A program made the position numbers and the translations under genes. From JAJEAO01 sp963667635 (lineage in GTDB: Bacteria > Acidobacteriota > Vicinamibacteria > Marinacidobacterales > Marinacidobacteraceae): DNA of 64,000 bases. Of the stretch, positions 1 to 9,084 are shown piece by piece. Below the pieces are notes generated by a model that did not search any database, was not told where the DNA came from, and saw nothing but the letters and a program-made list of their open reading frames with translations. Location of the stretch: assembly GCA_965232015.1 (NCBI GenBank), contig OZ246946.1:372001-436000 (forward strand), written 5' to 3'. Positions within the stretch are counted from its first letter, which is position 1, and every line of letters starts with the position of its first letter.

Positions 1-13
1 CAAGGAGGCCGAC

Positions 14-1402
14 ATGAACTACCTGACCGGGAAGAGCCTTCCGAGGCGGACGTTCCTGCGGGGAGCGGGGGCGACGGTGGCGCTGCCGTTCCTGGAGGCG
101 ATGGTTCCGGCGAGCGCGGTGGCGAAGCCGACGGCGGCGGATCCGACGCGGCTGGTGGCGATCGAGATCGTGCACGGGGCGGCGGGGAGCAACAAGTACG
201 GGCGGGAGCAGAACCTGTGGTCGCCGGCGGAGACGGGAACGGAGTTCGACCTGTCGAAGGGGGCGCTGGCGCCGCTGGAGCCGGTGCGTGACTACGTGAC
301 GATCGTGAGCGACTGCGACGTGGAGCCGGCGGAGGCGCGGACGGCGCGGGAGATCGGGGGGGATCACTTCCGTTCGAGCGCGGCGTTCCTGACGCAGTCG
401 TATCCGAAGCAGACGGAGAGTTCGGACGTTTTCGCGGGGACGTCGCTGGACCAGCTCTACGCGCAGCGTTTCGGTCAGGAGACGCCGATTCCGTCGATGC
501 AGTTGTGCATCGAGACGGTGGATCAGGCGGGCGGGTGCGCGTATGGGTATGCGTGCGTGTACACGGACACGATCAGTTGGGCGTCGCCGACGGAGCCGCT
601 GCCGATGACGCGGGATCCACGGATCGTGTTCGACCAGTTGTTCGGGGCGGGCGGGACGCCGGAGGGCCGGGTGTCGCGTCAGCGGGCGCGGCAGAGCGTT
701 CTGGACTTCATCAGTTCGGAGGTGAAGAGCCTGACGGGAGCGCTGGATCCGGAGGACGTGCGTCGGATGGACCGGTACATGACGGACATCCGGGAGATGG
801 AGCGTCGGATCGAGCGGATCGTGGAGCGGAACACGAGCGGAGAGCTGCGGGAGCTGCCGGACGCGCCGCCGGGAGTGCCGGACAGCTTCGACGAGCACGT
901 GAAGATCATGTTCGATCTGCAGGCGCTGGCGTTCCAGTCGGACATGACGCGGGTGTTCAGCTTCAAGCTGGGGCGGGACGCGTCGAGCCGGGTGTATCCG
1001 GAGAGCGGAGAGTCCACGGCGTTCCACCCGGCGTCGCACCACGGGAACTCGGAGGAGCGGGTGGAGATTCTGGGGCGGATCAACCGGTATCACGTGGGGC
1101 TGGTTCCGTATTTCATGGAGAGGCTGCGGAGCATTCAGGAGGAGGACCGGAGCCTTCTGGACAAGACGATGATTCTGTATGGGTCGCCGATGGGGGATCC
1201 GAACATCCACAACCACAAGCGGGTTCCGTTCTTCGTTGCGGGGGGCGCGAACGGAGCGCTGGAGAACAACCTGCACTTGCGGGCGGAGCCGGGGACGCCG
1301 CTGGCGAACGTGATGCTGACGCTGCTGCACAAGCTGGGAGTGGACGAGGACGAGGCGGACCACTTCGGGAACAGCACCGGCGCGTTCTCCCTCTCGGCCT
1401 GA
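14..1402 (+). CDS. DUF1552 family exported protein
   Basis: The 462-residue product matches the DUF1552 family, whose biochemical role is not established. A twin-arginine signal is visible at the N-terminus (RRTFLRGAGATVALPFLEA), so export of a folded protein is expected. Family-like segments include LYGSPMGDPNIHNHKRVPFF near residue 395 and a C-terminal HFGNSTG. An AAGGAGG-type ribosome site lies seven bases before the ATG at 14. In related genomes DUF1552 genes usually follow a DUF1592/DUF1588-type (planctomycete cytochrome) gene, so such a gene may lie just left of the window; that is inference. The next gene, a secreted ankyrin protein, starts 46 bp downstream and is probably co-transcribed. 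Confidence 0.85.
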   Translation: MNYLTGKSLPRRTFLRGAGATVALPFLEAMVPASAVAKPTAADPTRLVAIEIVHGAAGSNKYGREQNLWSPAETGTEFDLSKGALAPLEPVRDYVTIVSDCDVEPAEARTAREIGGDHFRSSAAFLTQSYPKQTESSDVFAGTSLDQLYAQRFGQETPIPSMQLCIETVDQAGGCAYGYACVYTDTISWASPTEPLPMTRDPRIVFDQLFGAGGTPEGRVSRQRARQSVLDFISSEVKSLTGALDPEDVRRMDRYMTDIREMERRIERIVERNTSGELRELPDAPPGVPDSFDEHVKIMFDLQALAFQSDMTRVFSFKLGRDASSRVYPESGESTAFHPASHHGNSEERVEILGRINRYHVGLVPYFMERLRSIQEEDRSLLDKTMILYGSPMGDPNIHNHKRVPFFVAGGANGALENNLHLRAEPGTPLANVMLTLLHKLGVDEDEADHFGNSTGAFSLSA

Positions 1403-1448
1403 TGGCGCGGACGAGACACGAGGACCCGATCGCAGAAGGAGGCGATGG

Positions 1449-3278
1449 ATGAAACTGGCGACCCGGAAGCGAATCGGAGGCCGCTGCGCGGTCCTCATCG
1501 TCGGTCTGCTGACGCTGGGCCTCGGCTCGGCAGCCGCGGTCTCATCGGTGCTGGAGGCGGCCCGGGTCGGCGATGCGGAGGCGCTCCGGACCGCAGTGCG
1601 GGCCGGCGGGGAAGTGAACGCGGCGCAGGCCGACGGTTTCACCGCGCTCCACTGGGCGGCGAAGAACGGGAACCGCGAGATCGCCGACGTGCTGATCGCG
1701 GCGGGCGCCGATCTGTCGGCGACGACCCGGCTCGGCGGCCACACGCCGCTCCACGTGGCGGCGGCTTCCGGCCACGCCGGATTGGCGGAGGCGCTGCTCG
1801 CGGGCGGGGCGGCTCCCGATCCGGTGACTTCAACCGGCGCGCAGCCGATCCATCTGGCCGCCGCGTCGGGGAATGTCGAACTGATCGAGGCGCTGGTTGC
1901 GGGCGGCGCGTCGCTCGACGCCACCGAGACCAAGTGGGCGATGACCCCGCTCATGTTCGCGGCGGTTTCGGGACGGAGCGATGCGATCCGCGCCATGCTG
2001 GCGGCGGGCGCCGATCCCTCGGTGACCGCCGGGGTGCTCGACGTGGTGGAGCGGGCGCGGTACGACTCCGATGAGCGCCGGGCCCGCCAGGAGCGGATCG
2101 AGGCCATTCAGGGCGGCAGCGGCGTTCTTCAGGCCGAGCGTCCGCTCACCGCGACCGGGGCGGACCTGCGCGGCGCGGCGGGCACGGTGGCGAACGACCT
2201 TCCCAACCAGGGGACCGGGGGCGGGAACCCCGAGCCGGAGCGACGCCGCCGTCGGGGCCGGGATCCGAACGAGCCCCGGCCGATGAGCTACGAGGAGCGG
2301 GTGCGCACCCACGGTGGGCTCACGGCGCTCCACCTCGCCGCCCGCGAGGGCCGGGTCGAGACCGCGGCGGCGCTCCTCGACGGGGGCGCCGACGTGAACC
2401 AGCGGGCCGACGGGAACGAGGCGACGCCGCTCCTCACCGCCGTCATCAACGGGCACTTCGACCTCGCCACGGAGCTGCTCGCCCGCGGCGCCGACCCGAC
2501 GCTGGCGGACCACCAGGGCGCCACCCCGCTCTACGGGACGGTGAACACCCAGTGGATCCCGAAGGCGCGCCATCCGCAGCCGGCCGACTACCTCCAGCAG
2601 AAGACCTCGCATCTGGAGCTGATGCAGGCGCTGCTCGATGCCGGCGCCGATGTCAACGCGAGGATCAACAACTCGCTCTGGTACACGGTGTACAACGTGG
2701 ACCAGCTCGGCGTGGACCGCAGCGGCGCCACCGCGTTCTGGCGGGCCGCCTACGCGCTCGATGTCCCGGCGATGAAGCTGCTCGTCGCGAATGGCGCCGA
2801 CCCGCACATCCCGACGATGCGGGTTCCGGAGCTGCGGCGGCTCCCGATGCTGGTGGACGAGGACGATCCGGATCCATCGGGCCTTCCGGAGGTTCCCTAC
2901 GGCGGACCAGCGGTCTATCCGGTCCACGCGGCGGCGGGCGTCGGTTACGGCCTCGGTCTCGCGGCGAACTCGCACCGACACGTGCCCGGCGCGTGGATGG
3001 ACGCGGTGCGTTACCTGGTCGAGGAGTGTGGCGCCGACGTGACCGTGCGCGACCACAACGGCTACAGCACGATCCACCACGCGGCGTCCCGGGGTGACAC
3101 CGGGATGGTCCAGTACTTCATTGATCACGGGGCCGATCCGCTCGCGGTGGCCCGCACCGGGCAGACGACGATTGATCTCGCGAACGGTCCGGTTCAGCGG
3201 ATCAACCCGTTCCCGGAGACGATCGCGCTCCTCGCGTCCTACGGAGCGAAAAACAACAACGCCTGCGTGGGTTGCTGA
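1449..3278 (+). CDS. Secreted ankyrin-repeat protein
   Basis: The 609-residue product has an N-terminal hydrophobic signal (AVLIVGLLTLGLGSAAAVSS) followed by many ankyrin repeats. Recognisable repeat cores are GFTALHWAAKNGNREIADVL near residue 62, HTPLHVAAASGHAGLAEALL near 98, GLTALHLAAREGRVETAAALL near 290 and YSTIHHAASRGDTGMVQYFI near 540. A charged, low-complexity stretch (about residues 215-285, rich in R, G and P) separates two repeat blocks. Ankyrin repeats bind proteins, and the export signal suggests a periplasmic or extracellular role; no enzymatic domain is visible. AAGGAGG at 1436-1442 fits the ATG at 1449 better than the out-of-frame ATG at 1445. A strong hairpin follows directly after the stop. 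Confidence 0.85.
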   Translation: MKLATRKRIGGRCAVLIVGLLTLGLGSAAAVSSVLEAARVGDAEALRTAVRAGGEVNAAQADGFTALHWAAKNGNREIADVLIAAGADLSATTRLGGHTPLHVAAASGHAGLAEALLAGGAAPDPVTSTGAQPIHLAAASGNVELIEALVAGGASLDATETKWAMTPLMFAAVSGRSDAIRAMLAAGADPSVTAGVLDVVERARYDSDERRARQERIEAIQGGSGVLQAERPLTATGADLRGAAGTVANDLPNQGTGGGNPEPERRRRRGRDPNEPRPMSYEERVRTHGGLTALHLAAREGRVETAAALLDGGADVNQRADGNEATPLLTAVINGHFDLATELLARGADPTLADHQGATPLYGTVNTQWIPKARHPQPADYLQQKTSHLELMQALLDAGADVNARINNSLWYTVYNVDQLGVDRSGATAFWRAAYALDVPAMKLLVANGADPHIPTMRVPELRRLPMLVDEDDPDPSGLPEVPYGGPAVYPVHAAAGVGYGLGLAANSHRHVPGAWMDAVRYLVEECGADVTVRDHNGYSTIHHAASRGDTGMVQYFIDHGADPLAVARTGQTTIDLANGPVQRINPFPETIALLASYGAKNNNACVGC

Positions 3279-3280
3279 TG

Positions 3281-3319
3281 CGTCGCCAGCCCCGGGGCAG
3301 CGCCCCGGGGCTGGCGACG
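3281..3319 (+). terminator. Strong hairpin after the ankyrin gene
   Basis: A perfect 17-bp stem (3281-3297 with 3303-3319) encloses a 5-nt loop and begins two bases after the ankyrin gene stop. There is no U-run, so it could act as a Rho-assisted terminator or an mRNA 3'-end stabiliser. Its position and perfect pairing are seen directly; the function is inferred. Confidence 0.7.
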
Positions 3320-3333
3320 CCTTCTATCGGAAC

Positions 3334-3351
3334 GCCGGACTCCAGTCCGGC
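3334..3351. repeat. 18-bp palindrome GCCGGACTCCAGTCCGGC, copy 1
   Basis: A perfect palindrome with 8-bp arms around CC. The same 18 bases recur at 15577-15594 and 17332-17349, in each case in noncoding sequence downstream of a stop codon. It appears to be a dispersed intergenic repeat, REP-like in character. Confidence 0.8.
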
Positions 3352-3638
3352 ACTGCGATGTCCCCAACCGGCGCCTCTCCGGCCTGCACGCAGCCCCGAC
3401 CCTCCCCGAACTGCCGCGCCCTCCGGCCAACCGCGGAGCCATCAACGTCACGGCATCGCCCGCCCGGCCCGGCGGCAAGTTTGGCACCGTGTCTCGGGAG
3501 CCGGGTGTGGCCGGAAGGAGCAAGGGACTGAAGAGTGCGAGACCTCCGGACCCGCGCTCCGGCGACGCACACGAGGACTATAGACGTGACATGATTTGAC
3601 CCCAAGTCGGCCGAAACAGCCGTTAGACTCCCGTCCAA
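3352..3638. other. Noncoding stretch, nothing recognised
   Basis: This stretch lies between the palindrome and the frameshifted methyltransferase-like gene. The open frames crossing it, on both strands, resemble no known family and look like products of the high GC content. No convincing promoter or RNA was identified. Confidence 0.5.
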
Positions 3639-4396
3639 ATGCCCCGTCCTCCGATCCGAGACCGGTTCCTGCAGGCAGTGGAAGACCTGAGCCGAACGAT
3701 CCCACCGCGGCCATCCAGTTGCAAAGTGCCAAAGCAGGCCTCGCTCTCGCAGTGTCTGGGCTACACGCATCGGTTCGTCATTGCCGCCGACAAGGGCAAG
3801 CGCCGATACAGATTCGATCACTTCCAGGACGCGCTCAAGGCCGCGCTGAAGGCACCAGACATCAAGAGTCGGGGTTTCCTCTCGGACCCGCGTGGCGCGG
3901 TGTCCGCTGACATCGGTAGTGGCCCGGGACTGTGTTCGTGGGCCTGTGTTTGAAGCGGGGCCGGCCCACGCCACGTTTCCTGGCGATGGACCAAGCTCCG
4001 AACATGATCAGGCTCGCAAGAGAACTGTGGCAGAGGATGGAGACGGGTGCGAGCCTCTGGTGCTCCTCGGACCCGGACGAGTTCGTTCGATTCGGCTGCC
4101 GTGCCGTTCGAGATCGCCCGCTGATTGTCAGTTTCGGGCATGTGCTGAAGCAGACGCTCGAGGACGGTACCGACGACAATCCCGCCTTCACAGGATTCTC
4201 CAGAATCCTCGTGGATTTGTCACGCTCTGCCCGTGCTTGTCTCGTGGTCGTTGCGGATGCCCACGGTTCCTCGGAAGTCAGATGGGAGCATCAGAAATCG
4301 TGGGAGGTTCTCCAGAGGGGAGTGGAAGCACGAAGTGGGAGGTTGGTCTCCCTCGGCAAACTTCCTGGATCGCGGCAGTATGGGCTCGTGGAGTAG
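3639..4396 (+). pseudogene. Methyltransferase-like gene broken by a frameshift
   Basis: Two overlapping frames read as one protein. The first (3639-3953) ends with DIGSGPGLCSWACV, which looks like the glycine-rich S-adenosylmethionine-binding motif I of a class I methyltransferase. The second (open through 3932-4396) continues with FLAMDQAPNMIRLARELW, resembling the motif II region, and later RPLIVSFGHVLKQTL. The frames differ by one base and the break falls at about 3940-3950, just after motif I. The family call rests on motif reading only. The gene is either inactivated or the base count here is a sequencing error. The substrate is unknown. The AlkB-like gene follows after 16 bp. Confidence 0.45.
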
Positions 4397-4412
4397 CGTC
4401 ATTGTGATTGTG

Positions 4413-5063
4413 ATGCGCCCCGGCCTCCTGTTCGCTCCCGAAACCGCCGAGCGTCCGCCTGTCCCGGGCCTCCACTACCTGGCGCGGTTCCTTGACGACT
4501 CGATGCAGAAGCGGTTGCTCGCTGAAGTGGATTCGCCGTCGGCCCCGTGGCTCACCGACCTGGAGCGCCGTGTTCAGCACTACGGCTGGCGCTACGGCTA
4601 CCGTGGCCGCTCCATCACGCGGGACATGCGGATCGGCCCGCTGCCTCCGTGGCTCACTGCGATCGCCCACCGGCTCTTCGAGACCGGTCTGTTCGACCGC
4701 GTGCCGAACCAGGTCATCGTGAACGAGTACAAGCCGGGGCAGGGCATCGCCATGCACACCGACCTGGCCGGCTTCGGACCGACGGTGGCCATGGTCTCCT
4801 TGGGGGACTCGTGGCACATGGATCTCCGGCCCGCCGGATCGCGCGCCCGGGAGAATCAGAGCATCCTGCTGGAGGAGGGCTCGGCTCTCGTCCTGACTGG
4901 CGAGGCCCGTCGCGACTGGATGCACGGGATCGCGAAGCGAAAGACGGAGCCGTCTCCTGCCGGGCGGGTTCCCCGGCGGCGGCGCGTATCGCTTACCTTT
5001 CGCACGGTGGCGGCCCCCACGATCCGGGACTCCCGCCAACGAACTGCCCGCTCCGACTCCTGA
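4413..5063 (+). CDS. AlkB-like 2-oxoglutarate/Fe(II) dioxygenase
   Basis: The 216-residue product has the AlkB-type signature. The iron ligands H115 and D117 lie in MHTDLAGFGP, H171 in DWMHGIAKR, and the 2-oxoglutarate-binding arginines R191 and R197 in RVSLTFR. NEYKPGQGIAMHTD is the characteristic run leading to the HxD. This family oxidatively removes alkyl lesions from nucleic acids or, in some members, proteins; the substrate cannot be told here. The frame is open upstream, but the ATG at 4413 (MRPGLLF) best fits family N-termini. An ATG at 4380 is an alternative. The C-terminal 18 residues are basic and look unconserved. The downstream gene starts 10 bp later. Confidence 0.82.
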   Translation: MRPGLLFAPETAERPPVPGLHYLARFLDDSMQKRLLAEVDSPSAPWLTDLERRVQHYGWRYGYRGRSITRDMRIGPLPPWLTAIAHRLFETGLFDRVPNQVIVNEYKPGQGIAMHTDLAGFGPTVAMVSLGDSWHMDLRPAGSRARENQSILLEEGSALVLTGEARRDWMHGIAKRKTEPSPAGRVPRRRRVSLTFRTVAAPTIRDSRQRTARSDS

Positions 5064-5073
5064 GAGGTACCCC

Positions 5074-5997
5074 ATGACGACACGCGCCATCCCGTTGCCC
5101 GCCATCCTGCTGGGCCTGCTGCTCGCCGTCCCGGCAGTCGCGCAGGACACCGACTGGGACGCCGTCGAGATCACCAGCGAGGATCTCGGAAACGGCATCC
5201 ACGTCCTGTTCGGGCAGGGAGGCAACATCGGCGTCTCCGCCGGGCCGGACGGAACGCTCCTGGTGGACGACCAGTACGCCCCGCTCACCGACAAGATCCT
5301 CGCGGCGGTCTCCGACATCACGGATCAGCCGGTCCGCTTCGTGGTGAACACCCACTGGCACGGCGACCACACCGGCGGCAACGAGAACCTCGGCAAGGCG
5401 GGCGCGGTCGTCGTGGCCCACGAGAATGTCCGCCGCCGGATGAACCCGGAGGAGTTTCAGAGTCTCGTCGGGCGCTCCGAGCAGGCGGCGCCCGAGGCGC
5501 TTCCGGTTGTGACCTTCGACGACGGCGTGACCCTGAACTGGAACGGTCTGCGCATCGAAGCGGATCACCAGCCCCACGCCCACACCGACGGGGACTCGGT
5601 GATCTACTTCGAAGGGGCCAACGTGGTCCACATGGGCGACCTCTTCTTCCATGGGTCGTTCCCGTTCGTGGACCTGAACTCCGGAGGCAGCATTGACGGC
5701 GTCATCGCGGCCGCCGAGTCGGTCGCCGCCCGCACCGACGAGAACACGCAGATCATCCCGGGCCACGGGCAGGTCACGGATCGAGCCACTCTGATGGCCT
5801 ACGCCGAGGCGCTCCGCGGAGCCCGCGGCCGGATCGCGGACCGGATCGCCGCCGGTCAGAGCGAGGAAGTCGTCGTCGCCGACTACGCCGACGTCATCGC
5901 CGGGCTGGGAACCACGATCGGGTGGGCCCCCGATACCACCGGATTCGTGAACGCCGAGCGCTTCGTGGGCTTCGTGTACCGTAGCCTCGCCCGGTAG
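5074..5997 (+). CDS. Secreted metallo-beta-lactamase-fold hydrolase
   Basis: The 307-residue protein has a clear signal peptide (AILLGLLLAVPAVAQ) and the zinc motif HxHxDH at H94, H96, D98 and H99 (NTHWHGDHTGG). Further expected metal residues appear in HMGDLFF and IIPGHGQV. The overall pattern resembles the exported metallo-beta-lactamase superfamily proteins near subclass B3 and SoxH-like hydrolases. The substrate is unknown, and resistance should not be assumed from the fold. GAGAGG eight bases before the ATG supports the start. It is separated by 86 bp from the next gene. Confidence 0.85.
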   Translation: MTTRAIPLPAILLGLLLAVPAVAQDTDWDAVEITSEDLGNGIHVLFGQGGNIGVSAGPDGTLLVDDQYAPLTDKILAAVSDITDQPVRFVVNTHWHGDHTGGNENLGKAGAVVVAHENVRRRMNPEEFQSLVGRSEQAAPEALPVVTFDDGVTLNWNGLRIEADHQPHAHTDGDSVIYFEGANVVHMGDLFFHGSFPFVDLNSGGSIDGVIAAAESVAARTDENTQIIPGHGQVTDRATLMAYAEALRGARGRIADRIAAGQSEEVVVADYADVIAGLGTTIGWAPDTTGFVNAERFVGFVYRSLAR

Positions 5998-6083
5998 AGA
6001 CGCCGCCCGGAGCGGTGAGTCCGGCTTCCGATCGGCACGAGGGGGGAGGGCCGGAAGCCTGGGGCGGCGCCGCCAGGGTCGCG

Positions 6084-7793
6084 ATGAACTTCAGCACCCG
6101 GAACGAGACCTGGCGGCGGCTGATGAGCAACGGCCTCACCTACGCCGTTCCCCGCTTCCAGCGCGACTACTCGTGGGGTGAGGACGAGTGGGAGGATCTG
6201 TGGCAGGACGCGCTGATGGTGCTGCGCGGCGAGGCGTCGGGCCACTACCTGGGGTATCTGGTGCTTCGGTCCGAAGACGAGCGCCACTTCGAGATCATTG
6301 ACGGGCAGCAGCGGCTCACGACTCTGAGCCTCTTGGTCCTCGCCGGGCTGCGCCGACTCCGGAACCTGCCCGGTGCCTCGGAGCCGGGGAGCAACGTCCG
6401 GCGCCGGATCGAGGGGCTGCGGCAGAGCTATATCGGCTACGAGGACCCGGTGACGCTGGTTTCCGAGCCCAAGCTGAGGCTCAACCGCAACAACGACGCC
6501 TACTACCGGAACTTCCTCGTCCCGCTGAAACACCCGCTCCCGAAGCGCGGCTTCAAGGCCTCCGAGCACCGGCTGCGAAAGGCGTTCGAGTGGTTCGACC
6601 GGCGCCTCCGGTCCCACGTCCGCGCCGAAGAGGATCCGGGTCGGGCGATCGCCGAACTCGTGGACCGGATGAGCGACCGGCTCTTTTTCACCGTGATCAC
6701 GGTGACCGACGAGCTGAACGCCTACACCGTGTTCGAGACGCTGAACGCCCGCGGCGTCCGGCTCTCCGCGACCGACCTGCTCAAGAACTATCTCTTCGCT
6801 CTACTCCACCGTGAACGTCGCCACGAGCGGGAGCTCGACGCGATGGACGAGCGCTGGGCGCTCCTCGTGGACCGAATCGGCGCCGGGAGCGTCCCGGACT
6901 TCGTGCGCTGCCACTGGATGAGTCGCCATGGTCTCGTGCGGCGGTCGGACCTGTTCAAGACCGTGCGCCGACGGGTCCGCGACCCTCGGGCGGCCTTCGC
7001 GCTGCTGGATGGCTTGGAGGGCGATCTCGATGTCTGGCTGGCCCTGATCCGGCCCGACGCGCACGGCGAGGGTGGGGACCCCGGACGGCGCCGCTACGCC
7101 CGCCTCCTTCGGATGTTCAGCGTCCGCCAACCGTTGCCCGTGCTTCTGGCCGCCAGCCGACATCTCTCACCGGGAGCGTTCGGCGATCTGCTGCGGGCGA
7201 TCGTGATGCTCTCCTTTCGCTACAACGTGATCGGGAACCGGCCCACCGCCGAGCAGGAGCGCGCCTATTCGGCGGAAGCCCAGCGGATCGAGGGCGGCAA
7301 ACACCGAACCGTCCGGGCCGTTCTCGAGGGGCTTCGGGCGATCTATCCGCGGGACGACGAGTTTCGGTACGCGTTTGCCGCCAAATCGCTTTCCACGCGT
7401 CAGTCCCGCAACCTCCGAATCGCCCGCTACATCCTGTGCGAGCTCGAGCGCCGGGAATTCGGATCCTGTCCTGACCACGACGACCCCTCCGTTTCCGTGG
7501 AGCACATCGCTCCCTCCGGAGGCGGTGACGGATGGGAGGACTTCGGGGAACCGAATCGCGACGCCCTCACGTCGCGGCTCGGCAATCTCGCGCTCCTCGA
7601 GAAGCGACGCAACAAGAAGCTGGGCCACGCGCCGTATGCCGTGAAGCGCGACGTTTACCGGAAGAGCGCCTTCCCGAGCACCCGGAAGATGGCTGAGGAC
7701 ACTCCCGATTGGACGCCGGAGGCGATCGCGGCGCGACAGCGGGCCATGGCGAAGACAGCAACCGCCGTCTGGCGGTTGGCGCAGCTCGACTGA
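6084..7793 (+). CDS. DUF262/DUF1524 protein (GmrSD-like nuclease family)
   Basis: The N-terminal DUF262 domain shows VPRFQRDYSWGEDEWEDLW near residue 20 and the nucleotide-binding-type motif EIIDGQQRLTTLSLL near 75. The C-terminal DUF1524 domain has an HNH-like nuclease motif, VEHIAP, followed by RLGNLALLEKRRNKK. This domain pair occurs in GmrSD type IV restriction enzymes, SspE and BrxU, which use NTP hydrolysis to cut modified or foreign DNA. Membership is seen in the motifs; a defence role is inferred. ATG at 6084 (MNFSTRNETW, 569 residues) matches family N-termini better than the GTG at 6015, which would add 23 low-complexity residues. The next gene begins 16 bp after the stop. Confidence 0.8.
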   Translation: MNFSTRNETWRRLMSNGLTYAVPRFQRDYSWGEDEWEDLWQDALMVLRGEASGHYLGYLVLRSEDERHFEIIDGQQRLTTLSLLVLAGLRRLRNLPGASEPGSNVRRRIEGLRQSYIGYEDPVTLVSEPKLRLNRNNDAYYRNFLVPLKHPLPKRGFKASEHRLRKAFEWFDRRLRSHVRAEEDPGRAIAELVDRMSDRLFFTVITVTDELNAYTVFETLNARGVRLSATDLLKNYLFALLHRERRHERELDAMDERWALLVDRIGAGSVPDFVRCHWMSRHGLVRRSDLFKTVRRRVRDPRAAFALLDGLEGDLDVWLALIRPDAHGEGGDPGRRRYARLLRMFSVRQPLPVLLAASRHLSPGAFGDLLRAIVMLSFRYNVIGNRPTAEQERAYSAEAQRIEGGKHRTVRAVLEGLRAIYPRDDEFRYAFAAKSLSTRQSRNLRIARYILCELERREFGSCPDHDDPSVSVEHIAPSGGGDGWEDFGEPNRDALTSRLGNLALLEKRRNKKLGHAPYAVKRDVYRKSAFPSTRKMAEDTPDWTPEAIAARQRAMAKTATAVWRLAQLD

Positions 7794-7809
7794 TGGGAGG
7801 GGCCCGACA

Positions 7810-9081
7810 ATGAGCGCGTTCCGGTTCCTCCACGCCGCGGACATCCACCTCGACAGCCCGCTGCGCGGACTCGATGGGCACGAGCGCGAGGTCGCCGAGC
7901 GGGTGCGAACCGCGCCGCGGGCCGCCTTCGAGAACCTGATCGCGCGGGCGCTCGGCGAACCGGTGGACTTCGTCGTCATCGCCGGCGACCTCTACGACGG
8001 TTCGTGGAAGGACTACCGAACCGGGCTCTTCTTCGCCGAACAGATGGAGAAACTGCGAGCGGCGGAGATCCCGGTGTTCGTGCTCCACGGGAACCACGAT
8101 GCCGAGAGCGTCATCACGAAGCCGCTGCGGCTGCCCGACAACGTGCAGGTGTTCGGCGCCCGGAAACCGCAGACGTTCGTTCTCGAGGCGCTCGGGGTGG
8201 CGCTTCACGGGCAGAGCTTTCGGGAAAAAGCCGTCCACGCGAACCTGGTCCCCGACTACCCGTCGCCGCGCCCGGACCGGTTCAACATCGGCGTCCTCCA
8301 CACCGGCCTCGGCGGGATGGACGGGCACGACAACTACGCCCCGTGCAGCCTGCTCGATCTGACCTCCAAGGGGTACGACTACTGGGCGCTTGGACACATC
8401 CATCGGCGTCAGGTCCTCCACGAGCGGCCGTGGGTCGTGTTCCCGGGCAACCTCCAGGGTCGGCACGTGCGCGAGACCGGGCCGAAGGGCGCGTTCCTCG
8501 TCTCGGTGGAGGACGGCGAGGTCGGGGCCCTCGACCCGGTGGACTTCGATGTGGTCCGGTGGCTGGACGTCTCGGTGCCGGCGAAGGGCCTGGACCGGGT
8601 GGATCAGGTCGTCGAGGCGGCCGGGACCGCTCTCGAGGAGGCGGCCCCGGGAGCGGACGGACGGCTCCTCGCCTGCCGCGTGCGGATCGAAGGCCGGTGC
8701 GAGGCGCACGGCCGTCTGGTGCGCGACCCGGATCACTTCCTCCACGAGGTGCGCTCGGTGGCGCTCGGGGTGGAGGACGCCGCGGTGTGGGTCGAACGGG
8801 TCGAGGTGAACACCCGGCCGCCCCGCGACGCCGCCGCAATCCGCCGTCGGCAGGACGCGGTGGGCGAGCTCCAGCGGTTCCTCGAAGAGGCCCCGCGCGA
8901 CGAGGAGCTGCTGGCGGTTCTCCGCGAAGATGTCGGCAAGCTGGCCGACCGGCTCCCGGCGGATCTTCGGGACGCGGCGGGCGATCCGGGGCTGGAGGCC
9001 GCGATCGCCGGAGACTTCGCCGCGCTGGCGCGACGCACGGCGCCCCGCCTGATCGCCCGCCTGATGGTCTCCGAGGAGTAG
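7810..9081 (+). CDS. SbcD/YhaO-like DNA metallophosphoesterase
   Basis: The 423-residue protein has the calcineurin-type motifs of Mre11/SbcD exonucleases in order: ADIHLDSPL (residues 9-17), VIAGDLYDG near 56, LHGNHDAES near 94 and LGHIHRR near 195. The length and the opening FRFLHAADIHLDSP match the YhaO branch more closely than classical SbcD. It is expected to be a two-metal nuclease subunit that works with an SMC-like ATPase. That partner is encoded 3 bp downstream. A purine-rich GGGAGGGG precedes the ATG. A role in DNA-end processing is known for the family; what it does in this organism is not known. Confidence 0.87.
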   Translation: MSAFRFLHAADIHLDSPLRGLDGHEREVAERVRTAPRAAFENLIARALGEPVDFVVIAGDLYDGSWKDYRTGLFFAEQMEKLRAAEIPVFVLHGNHDAESVITKPLRLPDNVQVFGARKPQTFVLEALGVALHGQSFREKAVHANLVPDYPSPRPDRFNIGVLHTGLGGMDGHDNYAPCSLLDLTSKGYDYWALGHIHRRQVLHERPWVVFPGNLQGRHVRETGPKGAFLVSVEDGEVGALDPVDFDVVRWLDVSVPAKGLDRVDQVVEAAGTALEEAAPGADGRLLACRVRIEGRCEAHGRLVRDPDHFLHEVRSVALGVEDAAVWVERVEVNTRPPRDAAAIRRRQDAVGELQRFLEEAPRDEELLAVLREDVGKLADRLPADLRDAAGDPGLEAAIAGDFAALARRTAPRLIARLMVSEE

Positions 9082-9084
9082 CCG

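Noticed and set aside
1445..2074. Alternative start at 1445 in another frame over the ankyrin gene
   Set aside because: That frame encodes a low-complexity Arg/Gly product, whereas the frame from 1449 encodes clear ankyrin repeats with a signal peptide.
3596..3628. Possible promoter TTGACC...TTAGAC before the methyltransferase-like gene
   Set aside because: The spacing between the boxes is about 21 bp and the -10 match is weak.
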